A stretch of DNA of 64,000 nt, taken from positions 2,418,001 to 2,482,000 of the forward strand of contig NZ_CP051204.2 of the NCBI RefSeq assembly GCF_012516375.2, given 5' to 3'. This stretch comes from Chitinophaga oryzae (GTDB lineage Bacteria; Bacteroidota; Bacteroidia; Chitinophagales; Chitinophagaceae). Below, piece after piece: positions 44,712-54,032 of this stretch. The first letter of the stretch is position 1. Every line of letters begins with the position of its first letter. The notes under the pieces are model-generated. The model was not told the origin of the DNA. It did no database searches and worked only from the letters and a program-made list of their open reading frames with translations. The position numbers and the translations under genes were made by a program.

Positions 44712-44887
44712 TTATATTATGAATAAATTAATATGAAGTAATTACAAGAAAACTATTTAAAAATAAAGTCAAAATAATTAATTTCATCATCAAGATAGCT
44801 GAAACGGTGTTAAAAATGATAGTATTTGTTAATAATAATATCATATTAATAATATTATAATATAATTCTCATCCAAAATCTCTTCCA
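44712..44887. promoter_or_regulatory. AT-rich divergent control region, cobA / nitrate operon
   Basis: 176 bp of very AT-rich DNA with ATATTA-type stretches around 44820-44870. It must hold the promoters of cobA and nirB. I could not identify an exact -7 element or a convincing regulator site, so the control of the locus remains unread. Confidence 0.4.
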
Positions 44888-47386
44888 ATGAAAATCGTGG
44901 TTATCGGAAACGGCATGGTCGGATACAAGTTCTGTGAGAAAATGCTCGCCAAATCCGCGAAAACGTCTGTTGAACTGGTCGTATTCGGTGAAGAGCCTCG
45001 TCCGGCCTATGATCGTGTACATCTCACCTCCTGGTTCGAGGGTAAAACAGGGGACGAGCTTTTAATGGCCAGCGCTGAATGGTATGCGCAACAAGGCATC
45101 CGGCTGCATCTTGCCGATCCGGTAACGGCCATCGACCGGGAACAGAAAACGGTGCACACCCATAGCGGCATCGTGGAAACATACGACTACCTCGTACTGG
45201 CCACCGGATCGGCAGCCTTTGTGCCTCCCATCCCGGGCGTGGAGAAAAAAGGCGTCTTCCTCTACCGCACCATAGAAGACCTGGAAATGATGAAGGCTTA
45301 TGCGCCGCATGCGCGCACAGGAGCCGTCATCGGCGGCGGCCTGCTGGGCCTCGAAGCAGCCAAAGCCCTGCTGGACCTGGGCATGACGAACATCCATGTC
45401 GTAGAGTTCGCCCCCCGGCTGATGCCCCGCCAGATAGACGATAAAGGTTCCCTGTTACTGCAGGAGAAACTGGCACAGCTGGGACTGAAAGTACTGACCA
45501 GCAAAAACACCAAAAAGATAACCGGGGAAGATGCTATCAGCGGCCTGCAGTTCACAGACGACACCTTCCTGAAAACAGACATGCTGGTGATATCGGCAGG
45601 CATCAAACCCAGGGATGAACTGGCAAAAGCGGCCGGCCTCGAAACAGGTCCCCGTGGCGGCATCGTGGTCAACGACCAGCTACAGACCTCCGACCCATCT
45701 GTTTACGCCATCGGCGAATGCGCCCTGTATCAAAATATGATCTATGGCCTGGTAGCGCCGGGTTATGAAATGGCGGAAGTGGTAGCGGCACACCTCACCA
45801 ACGAAATAAAGGCCTTCACCGGGTTTGACATGAGCACCCGCCTGAAGCTCGTCGGCGTAGAAGTGGCCAGCTTCGGCGACCCCTTTTCCCCTGCCGGCAA
45901 CTGCCACAGCATCGTATTTGAAGACCGGCTGAAAGGCATCTACAAACGTATCGATATCACGCCCGACGGGCAGCAGCTGCTGGGCGGCATCTTAATCGGA
46001 GAAGCCAGCGCGTATAATATGCTGTTGCAGACCGTGAAAAATAAACTGACCCTGCCTGCGGACCCCGCCACATTACTGATGGGGCCTGCGAAAGAAGGCG
46101 CGCCTGCCGGCGCCGGCGTGGACGCCCTGCCGGACGATGCGCTTATCTGCAGCTGTGAAAGCGTAAGTAAAGGTGCCATCTGCGAGGCGGTGTCGGCAGG
46201 ACATGAATCATTCGATGATATTAAAAAATGCACCAAAGCCGGCACCTGCTGCGGCGGATGCGCCCCCATGGTAAAAGATATCATCACTGCCACCCTTAAA
46301 TCACAGGGCAAATACATCCGCAGCGTGATTTGCGAACACTTTACCTATTCCCGGCAGGAAATGCTGGACCTTATCCGCGTAAAATCACTCCGCTCCTTTG
46401 ATGAAGTGCTGGACCACTACGGTCAGGGCGATGGTTGCGAAACCTGCAAACCGGTAATAGCTTCCATCCTGGCCAGCCTGTGGAACGACATGATCCTCGC
46501 CAAAGGAAATGATACTGCACAGGATTCCAACGACCGCTACCTGGCCAATATCCAGAAAGGCGGCACCTATTCTGTTGTACCGCGTATCCCCGGCGGGGAA
46601 ATTACCCCGGAGAAACTGATCGCTATCGGCGAGGTAGCACAGAAATACAACCTCTACACAAAAATTACCGGCGGGCAGCGCATCGACCTGTTCGGCGCAC
46701 ACCTCGGCGACCTGCCGCTGATATGGAAAGAACTGATCGACGCCGGTTTTGAAAGCGGCCATGCCTACGGCAAAGCGCTGCGCACCGTCAAAAGCTGCGT
46801 CGGTTCCACCTGGTGCCGCTTCGGGCTGCATGACAGCGTGAGCTACGCCATCCGTATCGAAGAACGTTACCGTGGCCTCCGCGCGCCACATAAAATCAAA
46901 TCGGCCGTCTCCGGCTGTATCCGCGAATGTGCGGAAGCGCAGTCCAAAGACTTCGGCATCATCGCTACCGAAAAAGGCTGGAACCTGTACGTCTGCGGCA
47001 ACGGCGGCTCCAAACCGCAACACGCGGTACTGCTGGCGGCGGACCTGGACAGCGAAACCTGTATCCGCTACATCGACCGTTTCCTGATGTTCTACATCAA
47101 AACCGCCGATCCGCTCACCCGCACCGCCACCTGGCTGAACAAACTGGACGGCGGCATCGACTACCTCCGCAACGTAGTGGTAAAGGACAGCCTCGGTATC
47201 GGCGCCCAGCTGGAAGCTGAAATGCAGGCGCTGGTGGACAGCTACAAATGCGAATGGCGGGAAGTGGTGGAAAACCCGGAACTGCGCCGGCGCTTCTCCC
47301 ACTTCATCAACTCCCCGGAGGAAAAAGACCCTACTGTAAAATTTGAAACCCTGCGTAACCAGAAGAAAGCCGCAGAGTGGAAATAA
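44888..47386 (+). CDS. nirB: Nitrite reductase, NAD(P)H-dependent, large subunit
   Basis: 832 residues, the usual size. The N-terminal flavoprotein (about 1-400) has two nucleotide-binding sites (VVIGNGMVGYKFCEKML and AVIGGGLLGLEAAKAL). A BFD-type [2Fe-2S] domain with C-S-C and C-C-G-G-C follows near 419-460. The C-terminal reductase has the 4Fe-4S/siroheme motif C-V-G-S-T-W-C near 638 and C-I-R-E-C near 677. It reduces nitrite to ammonia with NAD(P)H. nirD is 23 bp downstream. Confidence 0.96.
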   Translation: MKIVVIGNGMVGYKFCEKMLAKSAKTSVELVVFGEEPRPAYDRVHLTSWFEGKTGDELLMASAEWYAQQGIRLHLADPVTAIDREQKTVHTHSGIVETYDYLVLATGSAAFVPPIPGVEKKGVFLYRTIEDLEMMKAYAPHARTGAVIGGGLLGLEAAKALLDLGMTNIHVVEFAPRLMPRQIDDKGSLLLQEKLAQLGLKVLTSKNTKKITGEDAISGLQFTDDTFLKTDMLVISAGIKPRDELAKAAGLETGPRGGIVVNDQLQTSDPSVYAIGECALYQNMIYGLVAPGYEMAEVVAAHLTNEIKAFTGFDMSTRLKLVGVEVASFGDPFSPAGNCHSIVFEDRLKGIYKRIDITPDGQQLLGGILIGEASAYNMLLQTVKNKLTLPADPATLLMGPAKEGAPAGAGVDALPDDALICSCESVSKGAICEAVSAGHESFDDIKKCTKAGTCCGGCAPMVKDIITATLKSQGKYIRSVICEHFTYSRQEMLDLIRVKSLRSFDEVLDHYGQGDGCETCKPVIASILASLWNDMILAKGNDTAQDSNDRYLANIQKGGTYSVVPRIPGGEITPEKLIAIGEVAQKYNLYTKITGGQRIDLFGAHLGDLPLIWKELIDAGFESGHAYGKALRTVKSCVGSTWCRFGLHDSVSYAIRIEERYRGLRAPHKIKSAVSGCIRECAEAQSKDFGIIATEKGWNLYVCGNGGSKPQHAVLLAADLDSETCIRYIDRFLMFYIKTADPLTRTATWLNKLDGGIDYLRNVVVKDSLGIGAQLEAEMQALVDSYKCEWREVVENPELRRRFSHFINSPEEKDPTVKFETLRNQKKAAEWK

Positions 47387-47409
47387 TATTATCCTTAAAA
47401 TGCACTGCT

Positions 47410-47784
47410 ATGTCTATCTCATCAACAACGATTCACTGGTTCCTGGCTTGTAAAGCGTCGGACGTGCCACACAACGGAGGCGTGTGCGTAAAATACGGAG
47501 AAGAGCAAATTGCGTTGTTTTATTTCGCCCGGAAGAACCAGTGGTACGCCACACAAAACCTGTGCCCACATCGTAAACAGATGGCGCTGAGCCGCGGTAT
47601 GACCGGCACGGTAAAAGATGAGCCGAAAGTAGCCTGTCCCTTTCACAAAAAAACATTCTCCCTGCTCGACGGGCGCTGCCTGTCCGATGAGGCGGAATGT
47701 TCGCTGACCGTTTACCCGGTACGCGTTACAGACGGACTGGTATATATCGGCGTCAGTGAAGATACTGCAATGGTAGTTGTATAA
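47410..47784 (+). CDS. nirD: Nitrite reductase small subunit (Rieske-like)
   Basis: 124 residues from the ATG at 47410. It has a Rieske-like fold with C-P-H-R and C-P-F-H-K at the two ligand positions (CPHRKQ, ACPFHKKTF). In NirD proteins the cluster is often absent, but here both Cys-His pairs are kept, so a [2Fe-2S] cluster is possible. It forms the small subunit of NirBD. Confidence 0.92.
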   Translation: MSISSTTIHWFLACKASDVPHNGGVCVKYGEEQIALFYFARKNQWYATQNLCPHRKQMALSRGMTGTVKDEPKVACPFHKKTFSLLDGRCLSDEAECSLTVYPVRVTDGLVYIGVSEDTAMVVV

Positions 47785-47789
47785 AGCGA

Positions 47790-47818
47790 AACCCGGTAGC
47801 TGGCAGGCTGACCGGGTT
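47790..47818 (+). terminator. Hairpin between nirD and the outer-membrane protein gene
   Basis: AACCCGGT (47790-47797) pairs with ACCGGGTT (47811-47818), an 8-bp stem with a 13-base loop, right after the nirD stop. No T tract follows, so it may be an mRNA-processing or attenuating structure rather than a full terminator. Confidence 0.45.
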
Positions 47819-47863
47819 CCTGATCTTATATTGATTGGCTCAATTAAAATCAACCAAAGGTAC

Positions 47864-49180
47864 ATGAAAAAGTGGTTTTACGGTGGCATCCCCTGGATGC
47901 TGCCCGGTCTGCTGCTGTCGCAGCAAGGCTATGGCCAGTTTACGTTAGGCGCCCAGCTGCGTACCCGCACCGAACTGCGCGACGGGCAGGGCGCCCCCAA
48001 GACCCGGGGCGCTTCCCCCGCCTTTTTTACTTCCCAGCGTACCCGTCTCATGGCCGGCCTGAACAGCTACCGCCTCAAACTGGGACTTACGGTACAGGAT
48101 ATACGCGTCTGGGGACAGGACGCCTCCACTATTAACCGCACCACCACTCCGGACAACAACGGCTTTATGCTGCATGAAGCCTGGGCAGAGATACTGCTTA
48201 CAGACACCCTGTCGAAGGACCGCCGCCTGTCGCTGAAGATTGGCCGGCAGGAACTCGTATACGACGACAGCCGGCTGCTGGGCAACCTCGACTGGCTACA
48301 ACAGGGCCGCCGCCACGACGCAGCCCTCCTGAAATATGAAACCGCCGCCTGGACCGCACACGCGGGGCTGGCGTTTAACCAGAACAAAGAAAACGCCTCC
48401 GGAACGGTATACAACCCGTTGCCCACCGGTAACTATCCGGGTAATACCAACGGCGGTCCCGCCTATAAAAGCCTGGAGTTTTTATACGTGTCGCGCAGGT
48501 TTCAGCAGGGAAGCCTTTCCTTCCTTTTCCTGGCCGACCAGTTCTCCGCATTTCAGATAGACACGACCGTTAGCCCGGCACAGAAAAAATGGCAGGCGGG
48601 GGTGTACAGCCGCATGACGACAGGATTATACTATACCGGTCAGCACGACCGCCTGCTGTGGACGGCCGCCGGTTACTACCAGGGCGGTACTAACGCTAAC
48701 GGGCAAACGGTCAGCGGCGCATTGCTCTCAGGGTACCTGCAGCAGGGGTGGGGCCGGCAGTTGAGCACCGGCCTGGGCGCCGACTTTACCACGCCCGATT
48801 TTGATCCGCTCTATGGTACGCCGCATAAGTTCTGGGGATATATGGACTATTTCTATGTCGCTAGTCCCTTTGCCGGTAAAGGACTACAGGATTACTACCT
48901 CCGGGCGAAGTGGAAAGCCGGCAGCCGCTTTACAGCCGGCGCCGACGTACATGCGTTCTTCAGCGCCGCCGCTATTGACGGCTACAATAAAAGACTAGGC
49001 ACCGAAGCCGATATAACAGCAACGTATACGCTTACCGGTATGATCGCTTTTGAAGCCGGTTACAGCCATTTCTGGAGCACGCCTTCCCTGGCGAAGATAA
49101 AACAGGTCGCTAACGCATCCGGTAATAATAACTGGGCGTACGTGACCGTCAATATCCATCCTGAATGGCGGATCAAATAA
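47864..49180 (+). CDS. Outer-membrane beta-barrel, alginate-export-like, nitrate locus
   Basis: 438 residues from the ATG at 47864. The signal peptide is MKKWFYGGIPWMLPGLLLSQQGYGQ. The protein resembles the Alginate_exp-type barrels: LGAQLRTRTELRDGQG at the start, RLSLKIGRQELVYDDSRLLG, alternating hydrophobic strands and a C-terminal aromatic-rich strand. In the nitrate operon it could be the outer-membrane channel for nitrate or nitrite. The assignment to a transport substrate is inference. Confidence 0.8.
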   Translation: MKKWFYGGIPWMLPGLLLSQQGYGQFTLGAQLRTRTELRDGQGAPKTRGASPAFFTSQRTRLMAGLNSYRLKLGLTVQDIRVWGQDASTINRTTTPDNNGFMLHEAWAEILLTDTLSKDRRLSLKIGRQELVYDDSRLLGNLDWLQQGRRHDAALLKYETAAWTAHAGLAFNQNKENASGTVYNPLPTGNYPGNTNGGPAYKSLEFLYVSRRFQQGSLSFLFLADQFSAFQIDTTVSPAQKKWQAGVYSRMTTGLYYTGQHDRLLWTAAGYYQGGTNANGQTVSGALLSGYLQQGWGRQLSTGLGADFTTPDFDPLYGTPHKFWGYMDYFYVASPFAGKGLQDYYLRAKWKAGSRFTAGADVHAFFSAAAIDGYNKRLGTEADITATYTLTGMIAFEAGYSHFWSTPSLAKIKQVANASGNNNWAYVTVNIHPEWRIK

Positions 49181-49185
49181 CTGAA

Positions 49186-49217
49186 TAGCTAAATATCCAA
49201 ATGACTAAATACCCAAT
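49186..49217. repeat. Short imperfect 16-bp repeat
   Basis: Two neighbouring AT-rich 16-mers (49186-49201 and 49202-49217) match at 12 of 16 bases. It resembles the short repeats often found between genes in these bacteria. It lies between the barrel and transporter genes. Confidence 0.35.
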
Positions 49218-49220
49218 GAT

Positions 49221-50510
49221 ATGCCCGCACTCGATAAACTCAATATATTCCGTATAGACTCCGTACAGATGCGGACTTTTCATATTACCTGGCTGATGTT
49301 TTTTGTTTGTTTTTTCGGATGGTTTGGCCTGGCGCCGCTGATGCCCACCATCCGGGAAGACATGGGACTCAGCAAAGCGCAGATCGGCAATATCATGATT
49401 GCCTCTGTGTCGGGCACTATCATCGCCCGGCTGCTGATCGGCCGTCTCTGTGACCTGTGGGGGCCGCGTAAAACGGCTGTCCGACTGCTGCTGCTGGGAT
49501 CGCTGCCGGTTTTCCTTGTGGGGCTATCAAAAGATTATACCTCTTTTTTACTTTTTCGTTTAGCCATCAGTGTGATAGGCGGCGCATTTGTCATCACGCA
49601 GTTTCATACGTCCCTCATGTTTGCCGCCAACATCAAAGGCACGGCCAATGCCATCGCGGGCGGATGGGGCAACCTTGGCGGTGGCGTCACCAATATGGTG
49701 ATGCCGCTGATCTTTGCGGCTATCGTCGGTCTCGGCTATACGAAAGGAGAAGCCTGGCGTTACGCCATGGTCCTGCCGGGCCTTATGATGCTGGGCGTGG
49801 CATGGTTGTACTACCGCTATACACAGGACACGCCGGAAGGTAACTTTGATACACTGCCACGTACCGCAAAAGCAGACAGCATCGACTGGAGCGTGTTGCG
49901 TGACTGGCGTATCTGGATGCTCACCATTGCCTACGGGATGTGTTTTGGCATGGAGATCACCTTTGATAATGTGGCGGCATTACACTTCGTAGACACTTTC
50001 CATTTATCACAAAGCAGCGCCGGATTCTGGGCCGGCGTCTTCGGGTTTATGAATCTTTTTGCCCGTGCGCTGGGCGGCATCGCGGCAGATAAAGCCGGCG
50101 CCAAAGCCGGTATCAAAGGCAAAGGCTGGCTGCTGGCGGCGATGTTGCTGCTGGAAGGCGCCGGGCTGCTGTTATTTGCCCGTGCGGGTTCACTGGGCAT
50201 GGCCATCGTGGCGATGCTGAGTTTTGCCCTGTTCCTTAAAATGGCCAACGGCGTGACCTATGGCATCGTGCCTTTTCTCAGCCGGCGCAATGCGGGGCTG
50301 ATCAACGGTATCGTAGGCGCCGGTGGTAACATCGGCGGTATGCTGTTCGGCTTTTTGTTTAAGTCGGAGCATATCACGTACATCGAAGCATTCAGTTATA
50401 TCGGCGTGATAGTGATGGCAGTAGGCGGACTGGTACTTTTTACCCGGTTTGCACCGAAAGCGGAAATGACTGTTGTGACTACGGAAGATGCGCCGGTAGT
50501 GATTTCCTGA
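49221..50510 (+). CDS. narK: Nitrate/nitrite MFS transporter, NarK/NrtP type
   Basis: 429 residues, about 12 membrane helices. It has the nitrate-signature glycine-rich segments: NAIAGGWGNLGGGVTNMVMP in helix 5 and NGIVGAGGNIGGMLFGFLF in helix 11, with the family Arg-containing FLFRLAISVIGGAFV region. It imports nitrate (or exchanges it for nitrite) across the inner membrane. It sits 22 bp before the nitrate reductase. Confidence 0.94.
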   Translation: MPALDKLNIFRIDSVQMRTFHITWLMFFVCFFGWFGLAPLMPTIREDMGLSKAQIGNIMIASVSGTIIARLLIGRLCDLWGPRKTAVRLLLLGSLPVFLVGLSKDYTSFLLFRLAISVIGGAFVITQFHTSLMFAANIKGTANAIAGGWGNLGGGVTNMVMPLIFAAIVGLGYTKGEAWRYAMVLPGLMMLGVAWLYYRYTQDTPEGNFDTLPRTAKADSIDWSVLRDWRIWMLTIAYGMCFGMEITFDNVAALHFVDTFHLSQSSAGFWAGVFGFMNLFARALGGIAADKAGAKAGIKGKGWLLAAMLLLEGAGLLLFARAGSLGMAIVAMLSFALFLKMANGVTYGIVPFLSRRNAGLINGIVGAGGNIGGMLFGFLFKSEHITYIEAFSYIGVIVMAVGGLVLFTRFAPKAEMTVVTTEDAPVVIS

Positions 50511-50532
50511 TGATAATTTTAAAACGGCAGCT

Positions 50533-53500
50533 ATGCAGTCCCCTCTTAAAACGACCTGTTGTTATTGCGGCGTAGGATGCGGCATACTGGTACACAAAGA
50601 CCGGCAGGGAAAGCTGCAGGTGGAAGGTGATCCGGACCACCCGGTGAACAAAGGCATGCTTTGTTCCAAGGGAATGAACCTGCATTATACGGTGATGGAT
50701 ACGTCGGACAGGCTGCTGTATCCTGAAATGCGGTACCACCGTAACCTGCCGCGGCAAAGGGTGAGCTGGGACCAGGCGCTGGAAAGGACCGCTGCGGTCT
50801 TTGCGTCCGTCATACAGAAACATGGACCGGATGCAGTGGCGTTCTACGCCTCGGGGCAATGTCTCACCGAAGAGTATTATGTTGTCAACAAACTGATCAA
50901 AGGATTTATCGGTAGCAATAACATCGATACCAATTCCCGGCTGTGTATGAGCAGTGCGGTGGCGGCGTATAAAATGGCGCTGGGGGAAGATGCGGTGCCC
51001 GGTACTTACGACGATATAGAAAAAGCAGACTGTATTTTGGTGGCCGGCGCCAACCCGGCCTGGTGCCATCCCATCCTCTGGCGGCGTGTGGAAGCCGCCA
51101 GGGCCGCCAACCCACGGCTGAAGATCATTGTCAGCGACCCGCGTGTAACGCAGAGTTGCAGCATCGCAGACCTTCATCTCCAAATCAACCCCGGAACGGA
51201 TATCGTGCTGCATCATGCCATCGGCAGGGCGCTGATAGAAAATGGCGATGTGGATGCACGGTTTATAGCGGCGCATACAGAAGGCTACCAGCAATACGAG
51301 GCTGCCGTGATGCAGCGTAGCATCGCGGAAGCCGCCGCTATTTGCGGCATTGAAGTAAGCGCACTGTATGAAGCGGCCGACTGGATCGGTAAAGCGGGCG
51401 GCTTCATGTCGCTGTGGACGATGGGCCTGAACCAGAGCGCCGCCGGTACCCATAAAAACCTTAGCCTGATTAACCTGCACCTGGTCACAGGGCATATCGG
51501 AAAGCCGGGCAGCGGCCCTTTTTCGCTGACAGGCCAGCCCAACGCGATGGGCGGCCGGGAAGTAGGCGGGCTGTCCAACCTGTTGCCGGCGCACCGGCTG
51601 CTGAGTGATCCGGCGCATCGCCGGGAAGTGCAGCAGTTCTGGGGCGGAACAGAGATCTCCGCCAGGCCGGGCCTCACCGCCACGGAGATGTTCGATGCGT
51701 TGCATGACGGCCGGCTGAAAGCCATCTGGATCATGTGTACCAACCCGTTGGTCAGCCAACCCGATGTGCGTTTCGCAGAGGCGGCGCTGCAAAAAGCGAA
51801 GTATGTAGTCGTGCAGGAAATCTCCTCGCGGCCGGAAACGCTGCATTATGCCGATGTGGTGTTGCCCGCCGCCGCCTGGACGGAAAAAGAAGGCACGATG
51901 ACCAATGCCGAGCGCCGTATCAGTTACCTCGGAAAGATCACCGATGCGCCGGGAGAAGCGCTCCCCGATGCGGAAATTATTTGCCGCTTCGCGCAGAAGA
52001 TGGGCTATAAAGGATTTGACTATGCTTCCATGGAAGATATCTACAAGGAGCATGTGCAGCTGACGGCCGGTACCAACATCGACATCAGCGGACTGAATTA
52101 TGATATACTGAAAGCGCAACGCAGCGTGCAGTGGCCCTATTACAAAGGAAAAGGGACGCCAAGGCTTTTTACCGACCACCGTTTTTATACCGGCGAAGGC
52201 AGGGCGGTGATACACAGTTTTGGCGACGATCACCGCTCGGAACCGCTCACGCCGGAGTGGCCGCTCATCCTCACCACGGGGCGTATCCGCGATCAATGGC
52301 ATACGATGAGCAAAACCGGCAAGGTGAACAAGCTGAAGCAGCATATCGACAGCGCATTCCTGGAGATACACCACGAGGATGCCGCCGAGCGGAATATCGC
52401 CGACGGTGACATGGTAACGGTAACGAATCAACGGGGCGAGGTGCGGGTAAAAGCGCGTTGCTGTGATACCATCAAAAAAGGAGTGGTGTTTCTGCCCATG
52501 CATTGGGGTAAAATACTGAACAACGATCTGCATCGGGCCAATAACCTCACCAGCAAGCGGCTGGACCCTGTTTCCAAACAGCCGGATTTTAAATTCGCCG
52601 CAGTGCAGGTAGCGCGTTACAACAAGCCGGTGCAGAAGATCGTGATCGTGGGCGCCGGCGCTGCTGCATGCGGCTTTGTGAAAACCTTCCGGGAAATGAA
52701 TACCCGCGATGAGCTGGTGGTTTTCGGCAAAGAAGACCAGCCGTTTTATAACAGGGTGATGCTGCCTGATTATATCAGCGGCACACAGTCATGGAAGCAG
52801 CTGGTGAAAATGACGCACAGCGAAGAAAAAGCAACCGGCATTACCTTACATAGGGGCGTCAGTATCGTGCATATCGACCGTTCCCTGAAGACGGTGACGG
52901 ACAGTAATGGTAACACTCATACGTACGATGTGCTGATACTGGCCACCGGCAGCCGTGCCGCCACTTTAAGGAATGTGCCTGCGCTGGACGGTATCTTCAC
53001 TATGCGCACCCGCCACGACGCAGACACTTTTAAAGCGCATGTCCGTCCGCAGAAAGGAAAGGTCATGATCATCGGTGGGGGGCTGCTGGGGATTGAACTG
53101 GCGGCGTCCCTGAAAGAGATGCAGATAGATGTGGGCCTGTTACAGCGCACCTCGCGGCTGATGGACCGGCAGCTGGACACGCTCGGCGGCCAGCTGTTGT
53201 ACCAGGAGCTGACAGACCGCGGCATAGAGATCTATTACAATGATGAAGTGGACCGGTTCTCCGGGCAGGGCCAGCTGGAAGGCATCCACCTGAAAAGCGG
53301 GCGGTATATCGCCTGCCAGGCCGTGGTGATGTCCATCGGTACGGCGCCTAATATCGAGCTGGCGCAAGCCATACAGCTGCCCTGTGATCGTGGCGTCATC
53401 GTCAATGAATACCTGCAGACGGCTGACCCGGATATCTTCGCCATGGGTGAAATAGCTTCGTTTAAAGGGATGTTGTACGGCATCACGGCGGCGGCAGAGC

Positions 53501-54030
53501 AGCAGGCCGCAGTGGTGGCGCGCTACCTGAACGGAGACATCGGAAGTTATTACCAGGGTTCACTGTCGATGAACATCCTCAAAATGCACGGCGCCGATTT
53601 CTGTTCGCTGGGGATGGTGGAAACGCCCGACGATCCGGCTTATGAGGAAGTGGTTTTTATCGATAAAGCCAAAAGGTATTACAAAAAATGTATTATTCAC
53701 CAGGACCGCCTCGTGGGGGCTATCCTGATCGGCGATAAGTCCGAATTCCCGGAGTTCCGCGACCTGATACAGCAACGCATGGAACTGTCGGACAAGCGGC
53801 TGGAGTTGTTGCGTTCCGGGAAAAAGGGAGCGCCTGTGATTGGCCGGCTGGTCTGTTCCTGCGGCAATGTGGGGGAGGGGAATATACAGGAAAAAATAGC
53901 GGCAGGCTGTCATCAGCTGCAACCGTTGTGCCAGGCATCCGGCGCGGGAATGGGTTGCGGCAGCTGTCGTTCTGAAGTAAAAGCAATACTGGAAAAAAGC
54001 CTCGCTGTTCCGGTATCTATGCCAGCGTAA
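50533..54030 (+). CDS. nasA: Assimilatory nitrate reductase fused to a flavoprotein and a BFD [2Fe-2S] domain
   Basis: 1165 residues. The molybdopterin part (about 1-690) starts with a [4Fe-4S] site C9-x2-C12-x3-C16 plus a fourth Cys near residue 45 (LCSKG), and has the Mo-ligand Cys in NSRLCMSSAV near 137. At about 697 a flavoprotein begins (KIVIVGAGAAACGF, later MIIGGGLLGIELAASL), similar to the NADH-binding half of NirB. The C-terminal BFD domain (CSCGNVGEG then GCGSCRSE, about 1105-1150) can carry [2Fe-2S]. In Klebsiella the reductase and its flavoprotein are separate (NasA and NasC). Here one chain could take electrons from NAD(P)H to nitrate. Confidence 0.93.
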   Translation: MQSPLKTTCCYCGVGCGILVHKDRQGKLQVEGDPDHPVNKGMLCSKGMNLHYTVMDTSDRLLYPEMRYHRNLPRQRVSWDQALERTAAVFASVIQKHGPDAVAFYASGQCLTEEYYVVNKLIKGFIGSNNIDTNSRLCMSSAVAAYKMALGEDAVPGTYDDIEKADCILVAGANPAWCHPILWRRVEAARAANPRLKIIVSDPRVTQSCSIADLHLQINPGTDIVLHHAIGRALIENGDVDARFIAAHTEGYQQYEAAVMQRSIAEAAAICGIEVSALYEAADWIGKAGGFMSLWTMGLNQSAAGTHKNLSLINLHLVTGHIGKPGSGPFSLTGQPNAMGGREVGGLSNLLPAHRLLSDPAHRREVQQFWGGTEISARPGLTATEMFDALHDGRLKAIWIMCTNPLVSQPDVRFAEAALQKAKYVVVQEISSRPETLHYADVVLPAAAWTEKEGTMTNAERRISYLGKITDAPGEALPDAEIICRFAQKMGYKGFDYASMEDIYKEHVQLTAGTNIDISGLNYDILKAQRSVQWPYYKGKGTPRLFTDHRFYTGEGRAVIHSFGDDHRSEPLTPEWPLILTTGRIRDQWHTMSKTGKVNKLKQHIDSAFLEIHHEDAAERNIADGDMVTVTNQRGEVRVKARCCDTIKKGVVFLPMHWGKILNNDLHRANNLTSKRLDPVSKQPDFKFAAVQVARYNKPVQKIVIVGAGAAACGFVKTFREMNTRDELVVFGKEDQPFYNRVMLPDYISGTQSWKQLVKMTHSEEKATGITLHRGVSIVHIDRSLKTVTDSNGNTHTYDVLILATGSRAATLRNVPALDGIFTMRTRHDADTFKAHVRPQKGKVMIIGGGLLGIELAASLKEMQIDVGLLQRTSRLMDRQLDTLGGQLLYQELTDRGIEIYYNDEVDRFSGQGQLEGIHLKSGRYIACQAVVMSIGTAPNIELAQAIQLPCDRGVIVNEYLQTADPDIFAMGEIASFKGMLYGITAAAEQQAAVVARYLNGDIGSYYQGSLSMNILKMHGADFCSLGMVETPDDPAYEEVVFIDKAKRYYKKCIIHQDRLVGAILIGDKSEFPEFRDLIQQRMELSDKRLELLRSGKKGAPVIGRLVCSCGNVGEGNIQEKIAAGCHQLQPLCQASGAGMGCGSCRSEVKAILEKSLAVPVSMPA

Positions 54031-54032
54031 TT

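Noticed and set aside
44712..44887. FNR- or NtrC-type binding site in the nitrate control region
   Set aside because: The DNA is so AT-rich that partial palindromes occur by chance; none fits a consensus well.
50479..52533. Long minus-strand reading frame of 684 codons opposite the nitrate reductase
   Set aside because: It lies wholly opposite a gene with clear motifs, has no recognisable domain, and its composition looks like an antisense shadow in GC-rich DNA.
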